Positions 32,279 through 42,216 are shown, counted from the first letter of the stretch. The stretch: 64,000 nt of DNA from Penaeicola halotolerans (GCF_016464625.1 NZ_JAEAGO010000004.1:1-64000); one strand, 5' to 3'. Program-made: numbers and translations. The notes: generated by a model from the letters alone, not told the origin.

Positions 32279-32833
32279 TTGGAAGATTTGGAACATCACT
32301 TAGTCGAAGCATGTAAATCGGGCGATGCGCGCGCTATGGAAAGGCTGTACAAGCACTTTTATAGCTATGCGATGTCTGTGGCTTTGCGCTATGCACATTC
32401 CAAAGATGAGGCAGGCGAAATCATCAATGATTCCTTTATGAAGGTCTTTGATAAGATCGATCAGCATGATCCACGCAAATCTCTCAAGGCTTGGCTGAGA
32501 CGGATCATTGTTAACACAGCCATAGATTACTATCGCAAAAATGTGAAGCATTATGCCCTGATGGAGATAGAGAAGGTGTCTGTGGAGGTAAAGGATGAAA
32601 ATGCTATCGATCGACTCAGTGCACAAGATATCATGGATATGATGGGGCAGCTGCCAGACCCCTATCGGGTGGTCTTTAACCTGTATGAAATAGAAGGCTA
32701 TACGCATCAAGAGATCGGGGAGACGCTGGGGATTCCAGCCAGTACCTCAAGGACTTATTTGAGTCGAGCCAAACAAAAATTGAGAACACTCTGTGAGCTA
32801 AAGTTTAGCGGGAAATATGAAGGAGCCATTTGA
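32279..32833 (+). CDS. ECF-type RNA polymerase sigma factor (system A)
   Basis: The 184-residue sigma-70-family protein has region 2 at ~22-85 (FYSYAMSVALRYAHSKDEAGEIINDSFMKVF in outline) and region 4 at ~125-175, with YRVVFNLYEIEGYTHQEIG and the STSRTYLSRAKQKLR recognition helix. Translation must start at the TTG at 32279: an in-frame TAG lies 12 bases upstream and the next ATG falls inside region 2. A TTG start implies low output. The 3' end overlaps the next gene by 17 bases, the usual layout of a sigma factor and its membrane-bound controller. A paralogous system is at 42902-44945. Confidence 0.9.
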   Translation: MEDLEHHLVEACKSGDARAMERLYKHFYSYAMSVALRYAHSKDEAGEIINDSFMKVFDKIDQHDPRKSLKAWLRRIIVNTAIDYYRKNVKHYALMEIEKVSVEVKDENAIDRLSAQDIMDMMGQLPDPYRVVFNLYEIEGYTHQEIGETLGIPASTSRTYLSRAKQKLRTLCELKFSGKYEGAI

Positions 32834-34163
32834 TAAAAAACTTAGTCAAAAGATAAAGGCTACATACGAAGCCCTAGAGACGCCTTTTAATGAGGCGCAC
32901 TGGACAGCTATGCAGCAAAAGTTAGCTGCTAAGCAGCAGCGTAAACGTAGGGTGGCTTTTATCTGGTGGCTGTCAGCTGCTAGTTTGACTGCTTTATTTG
33001 CGGCTATTGGTTTGCGCTATTTTGCAGAAGAGCAAATGCCTCTTTCGCGTCCTATGGCAACTGCCGTCAATCCTAGCAGTGAGCAAGTCATCGATTCTGT
33101 AGAAAGAGAGGGTATTGACTCAGCTACTGAAGCTTTTACAGCTTCTAGTGACCAGCCAAACATCCTGCAGCCTACTGCAATAGCTAGTCGTACTGTAACA
33201 AATCGTGAGATCGATCAGTCATCTCCTCATCGTGTAAACGAGGTGACTAAAGAAAGATTATTGGCTTTATTTTCTTGGGAGCCGAAGATAGATTTTAGGG
33301 ATATATCTTCTCAGCTGGCGGCTTGGGTAGGTGATAGCTTTGTAGAAAGGTCAAAGGCCAATAAACCTGAGATATTGCTTGCACAAGAAACGGAGAAGAC
33401 CCCTGAGGAAGCGGAAGCTGCTGCGGAGGAAGTCATCGCTAAATGGCTCGAAGAGGGTGATGAGCCAAAGGAGAAAAAAGATAAGCGCCCAGTCAAGCTT
33501 GGTGTGATGGTCGCTCCTCAGTCTGTACAGAATATTGCTGGGGGACAAGCCAACTGGAACATGAGTGCGGGACTGGCTTCGGAAGTGAAGCTAACGAAGC
33601 GACTTTCGGCAGATATCGGGGTGGTCTATGCGCAGCAGGAGATGAGACTCGATCCTGATGATAATATGCTTCGAAACGCGCTAGCTAGTGAAGCAAGGTT
33701 TAATACCCTAGATAGTCGATCAGCTCCTTCTGAGATTAGTCAAGTAGTGGCGATTTCTGGTTTTGATATTCCGATCAATTTACGCTACAGTATTTATCAG
33801 CAGGAAAATAAGCGACTGTATGTCTCTTCTGGGCTTTCTTCTCTGGTATATTTTGAGGAAAAAAATAAGACGACCATTACTAATCCTGTACCAGTGACTA
33901 GTAATGTAGGGCTGTTTTCTTCTCAAGTATCCGCTGCACCCGCAGTATTCCAAGAAGTAGAGCAGGTGAGTGATTTTGATACTTTCCAGCCTTTTCAGTT
34001 GATCAACCTGTCATTTGGCTGGGAGCAGAAACTCAAAAACGGGACTTCTTTGACTCTTGAACCTTATTATAAATTACCTATTGGAGATATGACCAATGCT
34101 CAGCAGCGTTTTGGGATAGGTGGACTCAATTTACGCTTTGATTTAGATCTCCAGAGAAAATAA
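32817..34163 (+). CDS. Membrane sigma-factor partner fused to a barrel-like C-terminal domain
   Basis: The 448-residue protein has three parts. Residues 1-45 are a short charged cytoplasmic segment (FNEAHWTAMQQKLAAKQQRK) like that of Bacteroidota anti-sigma-type proteins. Residues ~46-69 are one transmembrane helix starting at FIWWL. After ~70 comes a long, low-complexity periplasmic stretch with an acidic coiled-coil-like stretch (~190-222). Residues ~227-448 are beta-rich, with alternating strands, and resemble a small porin-like barrel (GVMVAPQSV to LRFDLDLQ). It overlaps the sigma gene by 17 bases. In the paralogous system the same two parts are separate genes. The fusion would sense the envelope and hold the sigma factor; that is inference. 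Confidence 0.7.
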   Translation: MKEPFDKKLSQKIKATYEALETPFNEAHWTAMQQKLAAKQQRKRRVAFIWWLSAASLTALFAAIGLRYFAEEQMPLSRPMATAVNPSSEQVIDSVEREGIDSATEAFTASSDQPNILQPTAIASRTVTNREIDQSSPHRVNEVTKERLLALFSWEPKIDFRDISSQLAAWVGDSFVERSKANKPEILLAQETEKTPEEAEAAAEEVIAKWLEEGDEPKEKKDKRPVKLGVMVAPQSVQNIAGGQANWNMSAGLASEVKLTKRLSADIGVVYAQQEMRLDPDDNMLRNALASEARFNTLDSRSAPSEISQVVAISGFDIPINLRYSIYQQENKRLYVSSGLSSLVYFEEKNKTTITNPVPVTSNVGLFSSQVSAAPAVFQEVEQVSDFDTFQPFQLINLSFGWEQKLKNGTSLTLEPYYKLPIGDMTNAQQRFGIGGLNLRFDLDLQRK

Positions 34164-34192
34164 TTTTAAGATTAGATTGGTTGTTTATTAAG

Positions 34193-34219
34193 ACCATCGA
34201 TCTTATCGGTGGTTTTTTT
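34193..34219 (+). terminator. Terminator of the sigma/partner operon A
   Basis: ACCATCGAT (34193-34201) pairs with ATCGGTGGT (34205-34213) through one T-G pair, followed by T's. Confidence 0.7.
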
Positions 34220-34294
34220 GGCACTAAACTAGTTGCATATACCTTATATTTATCGTCTAGACCGAAACAACATTTTATATTAATCCAAATACGC

Positions 34295-35239
34295 ATGAAA
34301 TTGACTAATAAATTATTTGCTTTGATAGCCTTAGCGGGCATTATCGGCTTGAGTTCTTGTTTGAGAGATTTAGAAAGTGATGCTGAGAAACTGCAGCAGC
34401 AGGACAATAAGCGATTGGCAGACTTTATCAGAGATAATAATATCACCGCTACTTTTGACCCTACAGGCTTTTACTACAGTGTCCTGACAGACAATCCAGA
34501 GGGCGATACCATCGCTAATAACGATATCTTGGGTATTTACTACACGATGACTGATCTGAGTGGAACTCCGATAGATACTTATCAAGCTTCTAATGGTTTG
34601 CCAAAACTTTTTCAGGTGACCGACAGTAGTATTTTACCTTTTGCGCTCAATCTCGCAGCAGGTTTGATGAAGGAAGGAGAGACTTACAGGCTGTATATTC
34701 CTTCATATTTGGCCTACGGGGAGAATAGCTTTGAAGGCTTGCCTGGCAGAACCAGTTTGATCGTAGATCTAACCATAGCAGAAAAGCTTTCGCTTGAGGA
34801 TGTAGCGGCACGAGATGAAGAGGCTATCTTGGCTTTTATCGCAGAGAATGAATATGAAGGCGTGGAAGAAGTCGCTCCGGGCGTCTACTTTCAAGTCTTA
34901 GAAGCAGGAGAGGGAGATTCGGCAGCGGTAGATCAGCTCTTAGATGTGCGCTATGAGGCTTTCTACTTTGATGATTTTCAAGTGGCGGGCAGCGTATCTC
35001 CTGTGACTATCCGTGTAGGTAATGAGAGCACACTCTTGGGCTTGAATGAGGCGTTTCAGTATATGAATAGAGGGCAGAAAAACCGTGTCATTTTGAGTTC
35101 TGAAAAGGCTCATGGAAAAGGATTACAAATCATCCCTGAGCGTCTCAGAGAGGTGCTATTTAACAGAGGGCTGATCTCTACCAATGTGCGCGCTTACGAG
35201 CCGATTGTGTATGAGTTTGAAGTTTTGAACGTTCGCTAG
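34295..35239 (+). CDS. Lipoprotein with two FKBP-like peptidyl-prolyl isomerase domains
   Basis: Envelope lipoprotein of 314 residues, with lipobox GLSSC and Cys22. The first FKBP-like domain (~55-165) has LMKEGETYRLYIPSYLAYGE and the closing LIVDLTI strand. The second (~185-310) is more diverged: RGQKNRVILSSEKAHGKG keeps the shape but most active-site aromatics are gone, so it is probably a chaperone or binding domain. Similar lipoproteins assist outer-membrane protein folding or gliding in Bacteroidota. I start at the ATG at 34295, which gives a clean signal peptide. A terminator separates it from operon A, so coregulation is uncertain. Confidence 0.82.
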   Translation: MKLTNKLFALIALAGIIGLSSCLRDLESDAEKLQQQDNKRLADFIRDNNITATFDPTGFYYSVLTDNPEGDTIANNDILGIYYTMTDLSGTPIDTYQASNGLPKLFQVTDSSILPFALNLAAGLMKEGETYRLYIPSYLAYGENSFEGLPGRTSLIVDLTIAEKLSLEDVAARDEEAILAFIAENEYEGVEEVAPGVYFQVLEAGEGDSAAVDQLLDVRYEAFYFDDFQVAGSVSPVTIRVGNESTLLGLNEAFQYMNRGQKNRVILSSEKAHGKGLQIIPERLREVLFNRGLISTNVRAYEPIVYEFEVLNVR

Positions 35240-35258
35240 TTTTATCTAAAAGCTTTTG

Positions 35259-35296
35259 AATCCCTAGTCGATATGATTTCGGCTAGGGATTTTTTA
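35259..35296. terminator. Bidirectional terminator between the FKBP and kinase genes
   Basis: AATCCCTAG (35259-35267) pairs with CTAGGGATT (35283-35291), flanked by A's on the left and T's on the right. It reaches to the last codon of the convergent kinase gene. Confidence 0.8.
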
Positions 35297-38200
35297 TTTG
35301 GGGACTTCGATGTGAAAAGTACTTCCTTCTTCTTGGTCTGAGGTTACCCAAATTTTGCCATGTAAGTTGTCGATGATTTTTTTACAGATGGCTAGTCCTA
35401 TTCCGGTGCCGCTAAACTCATCTTTGGTATGGAGTCTTTGGAAGAGGACAAATATTTTGTCAAAGAACTCTTGCTCTATGCCGATGCCATTGTCTTTGAT
35501 CGAAAGCCACCAGTGGTCGGAAGTTTCTCCTCCAGTCACTGTAATGTGCGGTGCAATGTCTTGTCTACGATACTTTATGGCATTGGAGATGAGGTTTTGG
35601 AGGACTTGCTGCATAGGTGCTTTAGAGATCGTGACAGTCGGAAGTGCAGCTATTTCTATTTTTGCTTTGCTTTCATCAACAGCCGTCTTATTGAGTTCTA
35701 TGACTTCAGCCACTAGTTTTTCAAGTGAGATTAGCTCTTTTTTATGCTCTTTTTTGCCCACTCGCGAGTACTCTAAGAGGTCTTGGATGATGGCACGCAT
35801 GCGCACCGCACCATCCACTGCAAAGTAGATATACTGCTGTGCTTTTTCATCCAGTTGATTTTGGTACTTACGTTCTAGCTGCGTGAGGAAGCTGGTAACC
35901 ATTCTCAGTGGCTCTTGGAGGTCATGAGAGGCTATGTAGGCAAATTGCTCCAGTTCTGCATTAGAGGCAGCAAGCTCTGCAGCATTTCTCTTGAGCTCTT
36001 GGTTGAGTTCATTGAGTTGGTTTTCATAGGTTTTGCGGAAAGTGATGTCCTTGCCATATCCAAAGACCAGTTGCTGGCCTTCTAGTAGGATGGATGAGCT
36101 CCAACTTATCCAGCGGATATCTCCCTCTTTGGTGAGGTAGCGGTTTTCAAAGCTGACAATGTTATTTCCATTTTTGATAGAGTTCAGAATTTGATCTGAG
36201 GGATTATGATCATCTGGATGGATGAAATGGTTCATTGGCTGACTGAGCAGTTCTGCTTCGGTATAGCCGAGTATTCTATGGAAAGCGGGGTTGACTTTTT
36301 TGAAGTATCCATCCAAGCCCGCAATGGTGAGCAAGTCTGGAGAGTAGTTGAAAAACTTTTTGAGCTCATCCTCACTCTTTTTGCGCTCTATGTCTAGTGA
36401 TATCTGAATGCTGATCTGCTTCATGAAGCGCTTGAAGTCATTGTTGACATCTACTGCCTCTGGATGTAAGAATGTAAATACGCCAATCACCCGATCCTTG
36501 AATAGAATAGGAAGCCCTACTGCGGTGTTTACTCCGATCTTTTTGGCATGTGCCTTTCTTCTAAACTTAGGGTGGTGGGTGATGTCTTCATAGACTGTGA
36601 GAGATTTGTCTTGCCAAGTTTGGCCTACTAGTCCTTGTCCTATTTTGAAATTAGTTTTTTGATCCTCTAGGAAAATGGCGCTCTTTTCATCTTTGGCCCA
36701 TGAGCCACTGAGTAGGATCTCTTGGTGGTCTAGTGCTGTGAGCCAAGCCTCTCCAAATACAAAACCCAACTCCAAAGAAATGATGCTTAGAACTTCTCTG
36801 AGGGCATCATGAATTTGCTCATTTTGTCCCAATGCAGTTATGATTTGAAAGATCAAGTTTTGTTCTCGCTCCCTCTTGTGAAGGAAAGTTACGTCTCTGG
36901 AGATACCTACTACACCAACTGTTTGCCCTACACGATCTTTAAGTGGCAGTTTGGTCGTGAGGATGTGTTGTTTCTTACCATTTTTGGTGATAAGGGTTTC
37001 TTCTCTGTCAAAGATGCCTTTACCTGTTTTAAGGATTTGGATGTTGTCAGCGATGTATTTCTCAGCAACTTCTGTTGGGAGAAATTCAAAGAGTGTTTTG
37101 TGAAGCGTTTCTTCCTCAGAATTTACTCCCATGAGCTTGAGGATGGCTTTGTTGTTGACCACGTGCTTGAGAGACTGATCTGTGACGTAGACATAGTCAG
37201 GAATATTGTCTATGATAGCGCGTAGGATATTTCTTTCACCTGCGATTCTATTTTCTATTTGTCTGCGCTCAGTGATGTCTTGAAAGATGCCATAGAGTTT
37301 TTCGGGGTGGCCATTTTTGTCAAAGATCACTCTTCCCTGAGATCGGATGTCTCTGATGCTACCGTCCGGTCTGATGACTCTCTTTTCGATGTCATAAGGA
37401 GCACCTGTTTGGATAGAACGCTGCACAGCTTCATTGGCACGTGGCTGATCATCTGGATGTATGCTCATAAAGGCTGCATCTGCTGTACTAGCGATACCCC
37501 CTGGCTCATAGCCAAGTATTCTGAAAAATTCATCCGAGAAAATACAATCTCCTGATTTGAGGTCATATTCCCAGCTACCTACGTGAGAGATGCGCTCTGC
37601 TTCATTGAGCAGCTGTCTGTTTTTTTCTAGTTCCTGTTCTGCTTTTATTTTTTCTGTGACGTCATTTAGTAGGACTATGCTGGCACGTACTCCCATGTAG
37701 TCGATGATCCTTCCTGTGATGTCAAAAAAGATGATACGGCCATCTTTGGCTTGGTGTCTCCATATCTTTTGGTGAATCGCTTTGCCATAAGCTTCCTCTG
37801 ATCGGGTGGCGTTTTCGATCTCTGCAATATCTTCTTGTGGGCGAATGTCTTTGATTGTCAGTTGGAGGAACTCTTCTTTGGTGTAGCCATATTTGTCTAG
37901 TGCGGCAGCATTGCACTCCATGATTTGGAGCGTTTTAAAGTTGTAGATGAAAAGCGGTATTGGATTGCTATCAAAGATATGCTTGTATTTTTCCTCATTG
38001 GCTTTGAGGATTTTTTCATGGGTGCGCAGGGCGGTGATGTCTGTGGCTACGCAGTACATGCACTGATTGGCAGCGTCCCAAGTGGAGGACCATGTATGGA
38101 TGACAATACTACCGTCTTTTTTGATGTAGCGGTTTTCGTAGTGTACGAAGTCTTCTCCTTTTGTCTTGCGCGTAGCGACATCAGCAGTTCTCGACTTGTC

Positions 38201-38392
38201 CTCCTCATGTACTAAGTCTAGGAAATGCCTCCCGATGAGTTCTTCAGGGGTATATCCCCATACGATGGTGGAGGCATTGCTCACGTAGGCAAATATGCCA
38301 TTAGCATCTATGGTACAGACTACATTGAGTGATTGTTCCAGTATTTTTTGTAAATGCGGGGCATCAGGCTGAAGGCCATGGATCGCTGACAT
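35294..38392 (-). CDS. Multi-PAS/GAF sensor histidine kinase
   Basis: Soluble sensor kinase of 1032 residues with no transmembrane segment. Four PAS domains (~12-125, 135-250, 262-385, 390-505) precede a GAF domain (~515-665), then a fifth PAS (~670-785), a helical linker, a HisKA domain with the phospho-accepting His in YIASHDLQEPLRM (~830), and a HATPase with NLISNAIKYRR and GTGIGLAICKKI. It has no receiver domain and no response regulator is nearby, so its partner is encoded elsewhere. The five PAS modules suggest cytoplasmic ligand or redox sensing. I start at the ATG at 38392; a GTG at 38410 is the alternative. Confidence 0.92.
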   Translation of the reverse strand: MSAIHGLQPDAPHLQKILEQSLNVVCTIDANGIFAYVSNASTIVWGYTPEELIGRHFLDLVHEEDKSRTADVATRKTKGEDFVHYENRYIKKDGSIVIHTWSSTWDAANQCMYCVATDITALRTHEKILKANEEKYKHIFDSNPIPLFIYNFKTLQIMECNAAALDKYGYTKEEFLQLTIKDIRPQEDIAEIENATRSEEAYGKAIHQKIWRHQAKDGRIIFFDITGRIIDYMGVRASIVLLNDVTEKIKAEQELEKNRQLLNEAERISHVGSWEYDLKSGDCIFSDEFFRILGYEPGGIASTADAAFMSIHPDDQPRANEAVQRSIQTGAPYDIEKRVIRPDGSIRDIRSQGRVIFDKNGHPEKLYGIFQDITERRQIENRIAGERNILRAIIDNIPDYVYVTDQSLKHVVNNKAILKLMGVNSEEETLHKTLFEFLPTEVAEKYIADNIQILKTGKGIFDREETLITKNGKKQHILTTKLPLKDRVGQTVGVVGISRDVTFLHKREREQNLIFQIITALGQNEQIHDALREVLSIISLELGFVFGEAWLTALDHQEILLSGSWAKDEKSAIFLEDQKTNFKIGQGLVGQTWQDKSLTVYEDITHHPKFRRKAHAKKIGVNTAVGLPILFKDRVIGVFTFLHPEAVDVNNDFKRFMKQISIQISLDIERKKSEDELKKFFNYSPDLLTIAGLDGYFKKVNPAFHRILGYTEAELLSQPMNHFIHPDDHNPSDQILNSIKNGNNIVSFENRYLTKEGDIRWISWSSSILLEGQQLVFGYGKDITFRKTYENQLNELNQELKRNAAELAASNAELEQFAYIASHDLQEPLRMVTSFLTQLERKYQNQLDEKAQQYIYFAVDGAVRMRAIIQDLLEYSRVGKKEHKKELISLEKLVAEVIELNKTAVDESKAKIEIAALPTVTISKAPMQQVLQNLISNAIKYRRQDIAPHITVTGGETSDHWWLSIKDNGIGIEQEFFDKIFVLFQRLHTKDEFSGTGIGLAICKKIIDNLHGKIWVTSDQEEGSTFHIEVPK

Positions 38393-38557
38393 AATAGTAA
38401 AATTAGGCACTGTTAATCCTTCCTAATTTTAGAAAAAAATAACTAATCGGAAAGCTTTATCAGATTTATAAAATTAAAAATCAGCATTTGGGATTTTTAA
38501 TGCATATAGAAAGCATTGTAATCCGTTTTATCAAAATAAAATAGGGGAGCACTGCTA

Positions 38558-39076
38558 TTACTTTAGACGAGCATATACTTTGAGCGTTTCATCCGGGAAA
38601 TAAAGCTCTAGATAGGGCTTGATCACTGATTTTTGAAGTGATTGTGCTTTTTCTTGGATCAGTTCATCGATCTTGCCAGGGTGTGGTCTCACGATCGGGT
38701 GAGAGGTAAGCTCTACTACGATCCACTCTGCTGCCTGAAATGTCTTTTGTTCTAAAGTATCAGCGGGCGCTAAAGGTGCTAGTTGTCCTATGAATAGCTG
38801 CGTACTATCGCTATCATCGTTTGGCTCAAGGTAGTAGATCGTACAGAGTGCATCTGCTTTTCCAGCGGCTACGGACTTTTGGAAAGTTTTGAACAATTCA
38901 GCAATGGCTTCATCTTTTTGCTCGCCAGTATAGGTGATGCCCTCTGCTTGAAGGGTAGTATTTTCTACAATGGTAATACTTGGAGTATCAAAGCCTCCTA
39001 GGTATGCGTAAATGATACCTGCTACAGTGAGTAAGCTGAGAATGAGGTAGAGGTTACGTTTTAGATTCATGATCAA
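38558..39076 (-). CDS. Membrane-anchored protein of unknown function, possibly GyrI-like
   Basis: The 172-residue protein has one N-terminal hydrophobic segment (~8-26, LYLILSLLTVAGIIYAYLG), probably an uncleaved anchor. A ~145-residue domain outside the cytoplasm follows. FQAAEWIVVELTSHPIVRPHPGKIDELIQEKA recalls the small-molecule-binding GyrI/SOUL-like fold, but the match is weak. It overlaps the upstream barrel gene by 4 bases (ATGA), so the two are translationally coupled. Confidence 0.65.
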   Translation of the reverse strand: MIMNLKRNLYLILSLLTVAGIIYAYLGGFDTPSITIVENTTLQAEGITYTGEQKDEAIAELFKTFQKSVAAGKADALCTIYYLEPNDDSDSTQLFIGQLAPLAPADTLEQKTFQAAEWIVVELTSHPIVRPHPGKIDELIQEKAQSLQKSVIKPYLELYFPDETLKVYARLK

Positions 39077-39666
39077 AATATATATCTAGCACCGACAGCC
39101 GCTTGAAATCTCATGGGACCAAATCGGTCGATTATTTCAAGGAAAAGACTGGTTTCGAAGTATAGGGTGACAGGTGCTGTAGGGATTTCATAGCCTAATC
39201 CGAGGATACTCTCTATACCCATGTCGATGTTGGTGATGGTCTCTCGGGTCTGATTGGGGAGTGGTTCTGTGAGGTTTTCGTAGAGATAGTCCACATTGAT
39301 AAACCTCACCTGTCCTCCGAAGCCGTAATACCAGCTGAGTCCTTCTAAGTCTGTTTGTTCATACAGGTCTTGATGAAATACATATCGTCCCTGCATAGAG
39401 GAAGAAGAAACGACATTGTGGCCTTGATAGCTGAAATCGTCAAATCTAGGGTCGTCTAGAAAGGCATTTCGGTAGTAATTGGCTTGTGTACTGCCAGAAG
39501 TACGGCCTATGATGAGTTCGAGTGCTGAGCCATCTCCCACATAGTATTTGTAACTGAAACCTAAAGGATCGCCAAGTCTTAAACCCAGAGAATGTCTCTG
39601 GGCAAAGCTAGCATTGGCTGCCAAGAAGCAGATCAAAAAAATGGCACCTATTTTAAAAAGTTTCAT
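39073..39666 (-). CDS. Small outer-membrane beta-barrel protein
   Basis: The 197-residue protein has a signal peptide ending in SFAQ (~23), then about eight amphipathic strands, ending FQAAVGARYIF with the aromatic C terminus typical of outer-membrane barrels. The opening SLGLRLGDPLGFSYKYYVG resembles OmpX/OmpW-size porin-like proteins of Bacteroidota. It forms a two-gene unit with the overlapping 172-residue gene. The function is unknown. Confidence 0.78.
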   Translation of the reverse strand: MKLFKIGAIFLICFLAANASFAQRHSLGLRLGDPLGFSYKYYVGDGSALELIIGRTSGSTQANYYRNAFLDDPRFDDFSYQGHNVVSSSSMQGRYVFHQDLYEQTDLEGLSWYYGFGGQVRFINVDYLYENLTEPLPNQTRETITNIDMGIESILGLGYEIPTAPVTLYFETSLFLEIIDRFGPMRFQAAVGARYIF

Positions 39667-39700
39667 TACAGAATATTTTTTCTAAATATAGTTAAAATCT

Positions 39701-41461
39701 CTAAACTACTTCTTTGAACTGCATCTGATGCAATTGTGCATAGAAGCCATTTTGCTGGAGGAGTTCCTCGTGTTTGCCCATTTCTTTGACTTCACCTTTG
39801 TGCATGACGACTATTTTATCTGCTTTTTGGATAGTCGATAGCCTGTGTGCGATGATCACAGAAGTTCTGCCTTTCATCATCTTTTCGATGGCTGACTGGA
39901 TCATCTCTTCCGTCTCTGTATCTACTGAGGATGTAGCCTCATCTAGCACGATGATCTCAGGATCATAGACGATAGCTCTCACAAAGGAGATCAATTGTCG
40001 CTGACCGACAGAGAGAGTAGCTCCTCTTTCCATCACATTGTAGTCATAGCCACCGGGGAGTTTGTCTATAAACTTATCAGCTCCTACAAGCTTGGCTGCT
40101 GCGATCACTTGCTCTCGGGTGATATCTGGATTACCTAACGTGATATTTTGGTAGATCGTATCGGAAAAAAGGAAGACATCCTGTAAGACTACGCCTATAT
40201 GGCTTCTTAATACACCTAATTCATAGTCTCGGATGTCATGCCCACCCACATAGATGTGTCCTTTATTGATTTCATAAAATCTACTGAGGAGGTTGATGAT
40301 GGAGGACTTACCAGCACCTGTAGCTCCTACCAGAGCGAGTGATTCACCAGTCTTGATGTCTAGGTTGATGTCTTTGAGGACATACTCTTCGTCATTGTAT
40401 GCAAACCATACGTTCTCTAACTTGATGTCTCCAGATATTTTGGTTGGCTTGAGTTTGCCATCATTTTGGATATGCTCTTCACTATCGAGTAGTTTGAGGA
40501 TTCTAGAAGAACTCACAATACCGAGTTGTAAGGTGTTGAATCTATCAGCGATCATGCGGATAGGTCTGAAGAACATCTGCAAATACATGATGAAAGCGAT
40601 CATGATCCCTACAGTCACTTCATAGTTGAGTACACTGCGAGCGCCCCACCAGATCACAAGTCCGATCCCGATGTACTGGATCATTTCCGCTACTGGGAAG
40701 TAGATGCTGTAGTAGAGTACTGATCTCAGGTTGGCTTTTTTATGCTCGTTGTTGATGTCTTTGAACTTCTGTGATTCTCTCTTTTCTCTGTTGAATATCT
40801 GTACGATGTACATCCCTGTGATGTGCTCTTGGAGGAATGAGTTCATGTTAGAGACAGCATTTCTCACATCGTTGAAAGCTACTTTGATTTTTTCCTTAAA
40901 CACATAGGTACTGAGCAGTAGTAGCGGGAGTGTACACAAGCTGATCAGGGTGAGCTTCCAGTCGGTGTAGAACATGATACCGAGGATAAAGACCAGTTGG
41001 AGTAAGTCACCAATGATGGCCGCTAGACCTTCGCTGAATACATCAGATAATGTCTCGATATCAGAGATATTGCGCGTGACTAACCTACCGATCGGTGTGT
41101 TGTCAAAAAACTTAAGTCGCATCCTTGTCAGGTGATTAAAGAGCTTGATGCGCATGTCTCTGATGATGACTTGGCCAATCCAGCCAGAATAGTAAGTATG
41201 GAGGAACTGCACGATGGCTTGTACCAGTAAAAGTCCTATCAGTAGATAGATCATCCAGATCAAGCCTTCAAAATCTCCAATGGCCACATGGTCATCGATG
41301 GCTTTTTGGATATAATAAGGACGCGTAGGGGCCAAGACCGCCAGTGCGATGGTCAGGAATACTAAGAAGTAGAATTGGAGATTGTAAGGTCTGATGTAGT
41401 CGTAAAGCTTACGCAACACCTTCATGTCTACTATTTCTCCACTTTTGATATCTTGTTCCAA
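39701..41461 (-). CDS. ABC exporter half-transporter (MsbA-like)
   Basis: Fused permease-ATPase of 586 residues. Six transmembrane helices occupy ~25-320. The nucleotide-binding domain has Walker A GATGAGKSS (~378-386), signature TLSVGQRQL (~485) and Walker B IIVLDEATSSVD (~505-516), with a switch His in IAHRLST. The signature reads LSVGQ rather than LSGGQ. Half-transporters work as dimers: it may be a homodimer, or pair with the second exporter at 50626-52413, although the two are not adjacent. The substrate is unknown (lipid, drug or peptide). It lies 14 bases after truA. Confidence 0.92.
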   Translation of the reverse strand: MEQDIKSGEIVDMKVLRKLYDYIRPYNLQFYFLVFLTIALAVLAPTRPYYIQKAIDDHVAIGDFEGLIWMIYLLIGLLLVQAIVQFLHTYYSGWIGQVIIRDMRIKLFNHLTRMRLKFFDNTPIGRLVTRNISDIETLSDVFSEGLAAIIGDLLQLVFILGIMFYTDWKLTLISLCTLPLLLLSTYVFKEKIKVAFNDVRNAVSNMNSFLQEHITGMYIVQIFNREKRESQKFKDINNEHKKANLRSVLYYSIYFPVAEMIQYIGIGLVIWWGARSVLNYEVTVGIMIAFIMYLQMFFRPIRMIADRFNTLQLGIVSSSRILKLLDSEEHIQNDGKLKPTKISGDIKLENVWFAYNDEEYVLKDINLDIKTGESLALVGATGAGKSSIINLLSRFYEINKGHIYVGGHDIRDYELGVLRSHIGVVLQDVFLFSDTIYQNITLGNPDITREQVIAAAKLVGADKFIDKLPGGYDYNVMERGATLSVGQRQLISFVRAIVYDPEIIVLDEATSSVDTETEEMIQSAIEKMMKGRTSVIIAHRLSTIQKADKIVVMHKGEVKEMGKHEELLQQNGFYAQLHQMQFKEVV

Positions 41462-41475
41462 TGTACGTTCAGCTT

Positions 41476-42216
41476 TTAAAATATGTCTGTTGGATATGTC
41501 ACCTTGGTCAGGAAAAGTCCCTCAGGGGGCACTGATCGGCCTGCTTTTTTTCGGTCTTTGGCTGCTAAGATAGCTTGAAAATCTTCGACTTTGAGTTTTC
41601 CTTTGCCTACTTCTAAGAGTGTACCTACAATGGCACGCACCATACCTCTGAGAAAACGATTGGCCGTGATATTAAATATCAATAAGTCCTCTTTTTGTTC
41701 CCAATAAGCCTCGGTGATTTTACAATCAAAGGTGTAAACGCTTGTCTTTACCTTGCTGAAGCTTTCAAAATCTGTCCAAGATAGCAATACTTTGGCTGCT
41801 TCGTTCATGGCAGCGATATCTAGCGATGCATTATTGAAGTAACACAGATTATGCAAAAAAGGATTTTTCTCCTTAGAAATAAAGTACTGATAGCTTCTGT
41901 CCAGTGCGCTAAATCTCGCGTGAGCATCGTCTTTGACAGGGAAGATTCGAGCTATATGGATGCTTTCAGGTAGGAGTTTGTTGAGTTTAAAGCAGAGTTG
42001 ATCTGTATCGATCGCTTCCTCGAGGTCTATGTGGACAAACTGCTGTTTGCAGTGCACCCCTGTATCTGTTCGGCCGCTGGCTGTGGTAGTGATCTCTGTT
42101 TGTAGCAAAGTAGAGAGGCATTTGTTCAGCTCACCCTGTACTGAGTGTGCATTGTGCTGGACTTGCCAACCATGAAAATCTGTTCCTCTATAGGCTATCT
42201 CCAGAAAATATCTCAA
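41476..42216 (-). CDS. truA: tRNA pseudouridine(38-40) synthase
   Basis: TruA, 246 residues, converts uridines 38-40 in the anticodon stem-loop of many tRNAs to pseudouridine. The catalytic Asp51 is in ASGRTDTGVHCKQQ. NRFLRGMVRAIVGTLLEVGKGK (in outline) is the C-terminal family signature, and LFLTKVTYP lies near the end. It starts the transcript that continues into the ABC exporter. Confidence 0.96.
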   Translation of the reverse strand: MRYFLEIAYRGTDFHGWQVQHNAHSVQGELNKCLSTLLQTEITTTASGRTDTGVHCKQQFVHIDLEEAIDTDQLCFKLNKLLPESIHIARIFPVKDDAHARFSALDRSYQYFISKEKNPFLHNLCYFNNASLDIAAMNEAAKVLLSWTDFESFSKVKTSVYTFDCKITEAYWEQKEDLLIFNITANRFLRGMVRAIVGTLLEVGKGKLKVEDFQAILAAKDRKKAGRSVPPEGLFLTKVTYPTDIF

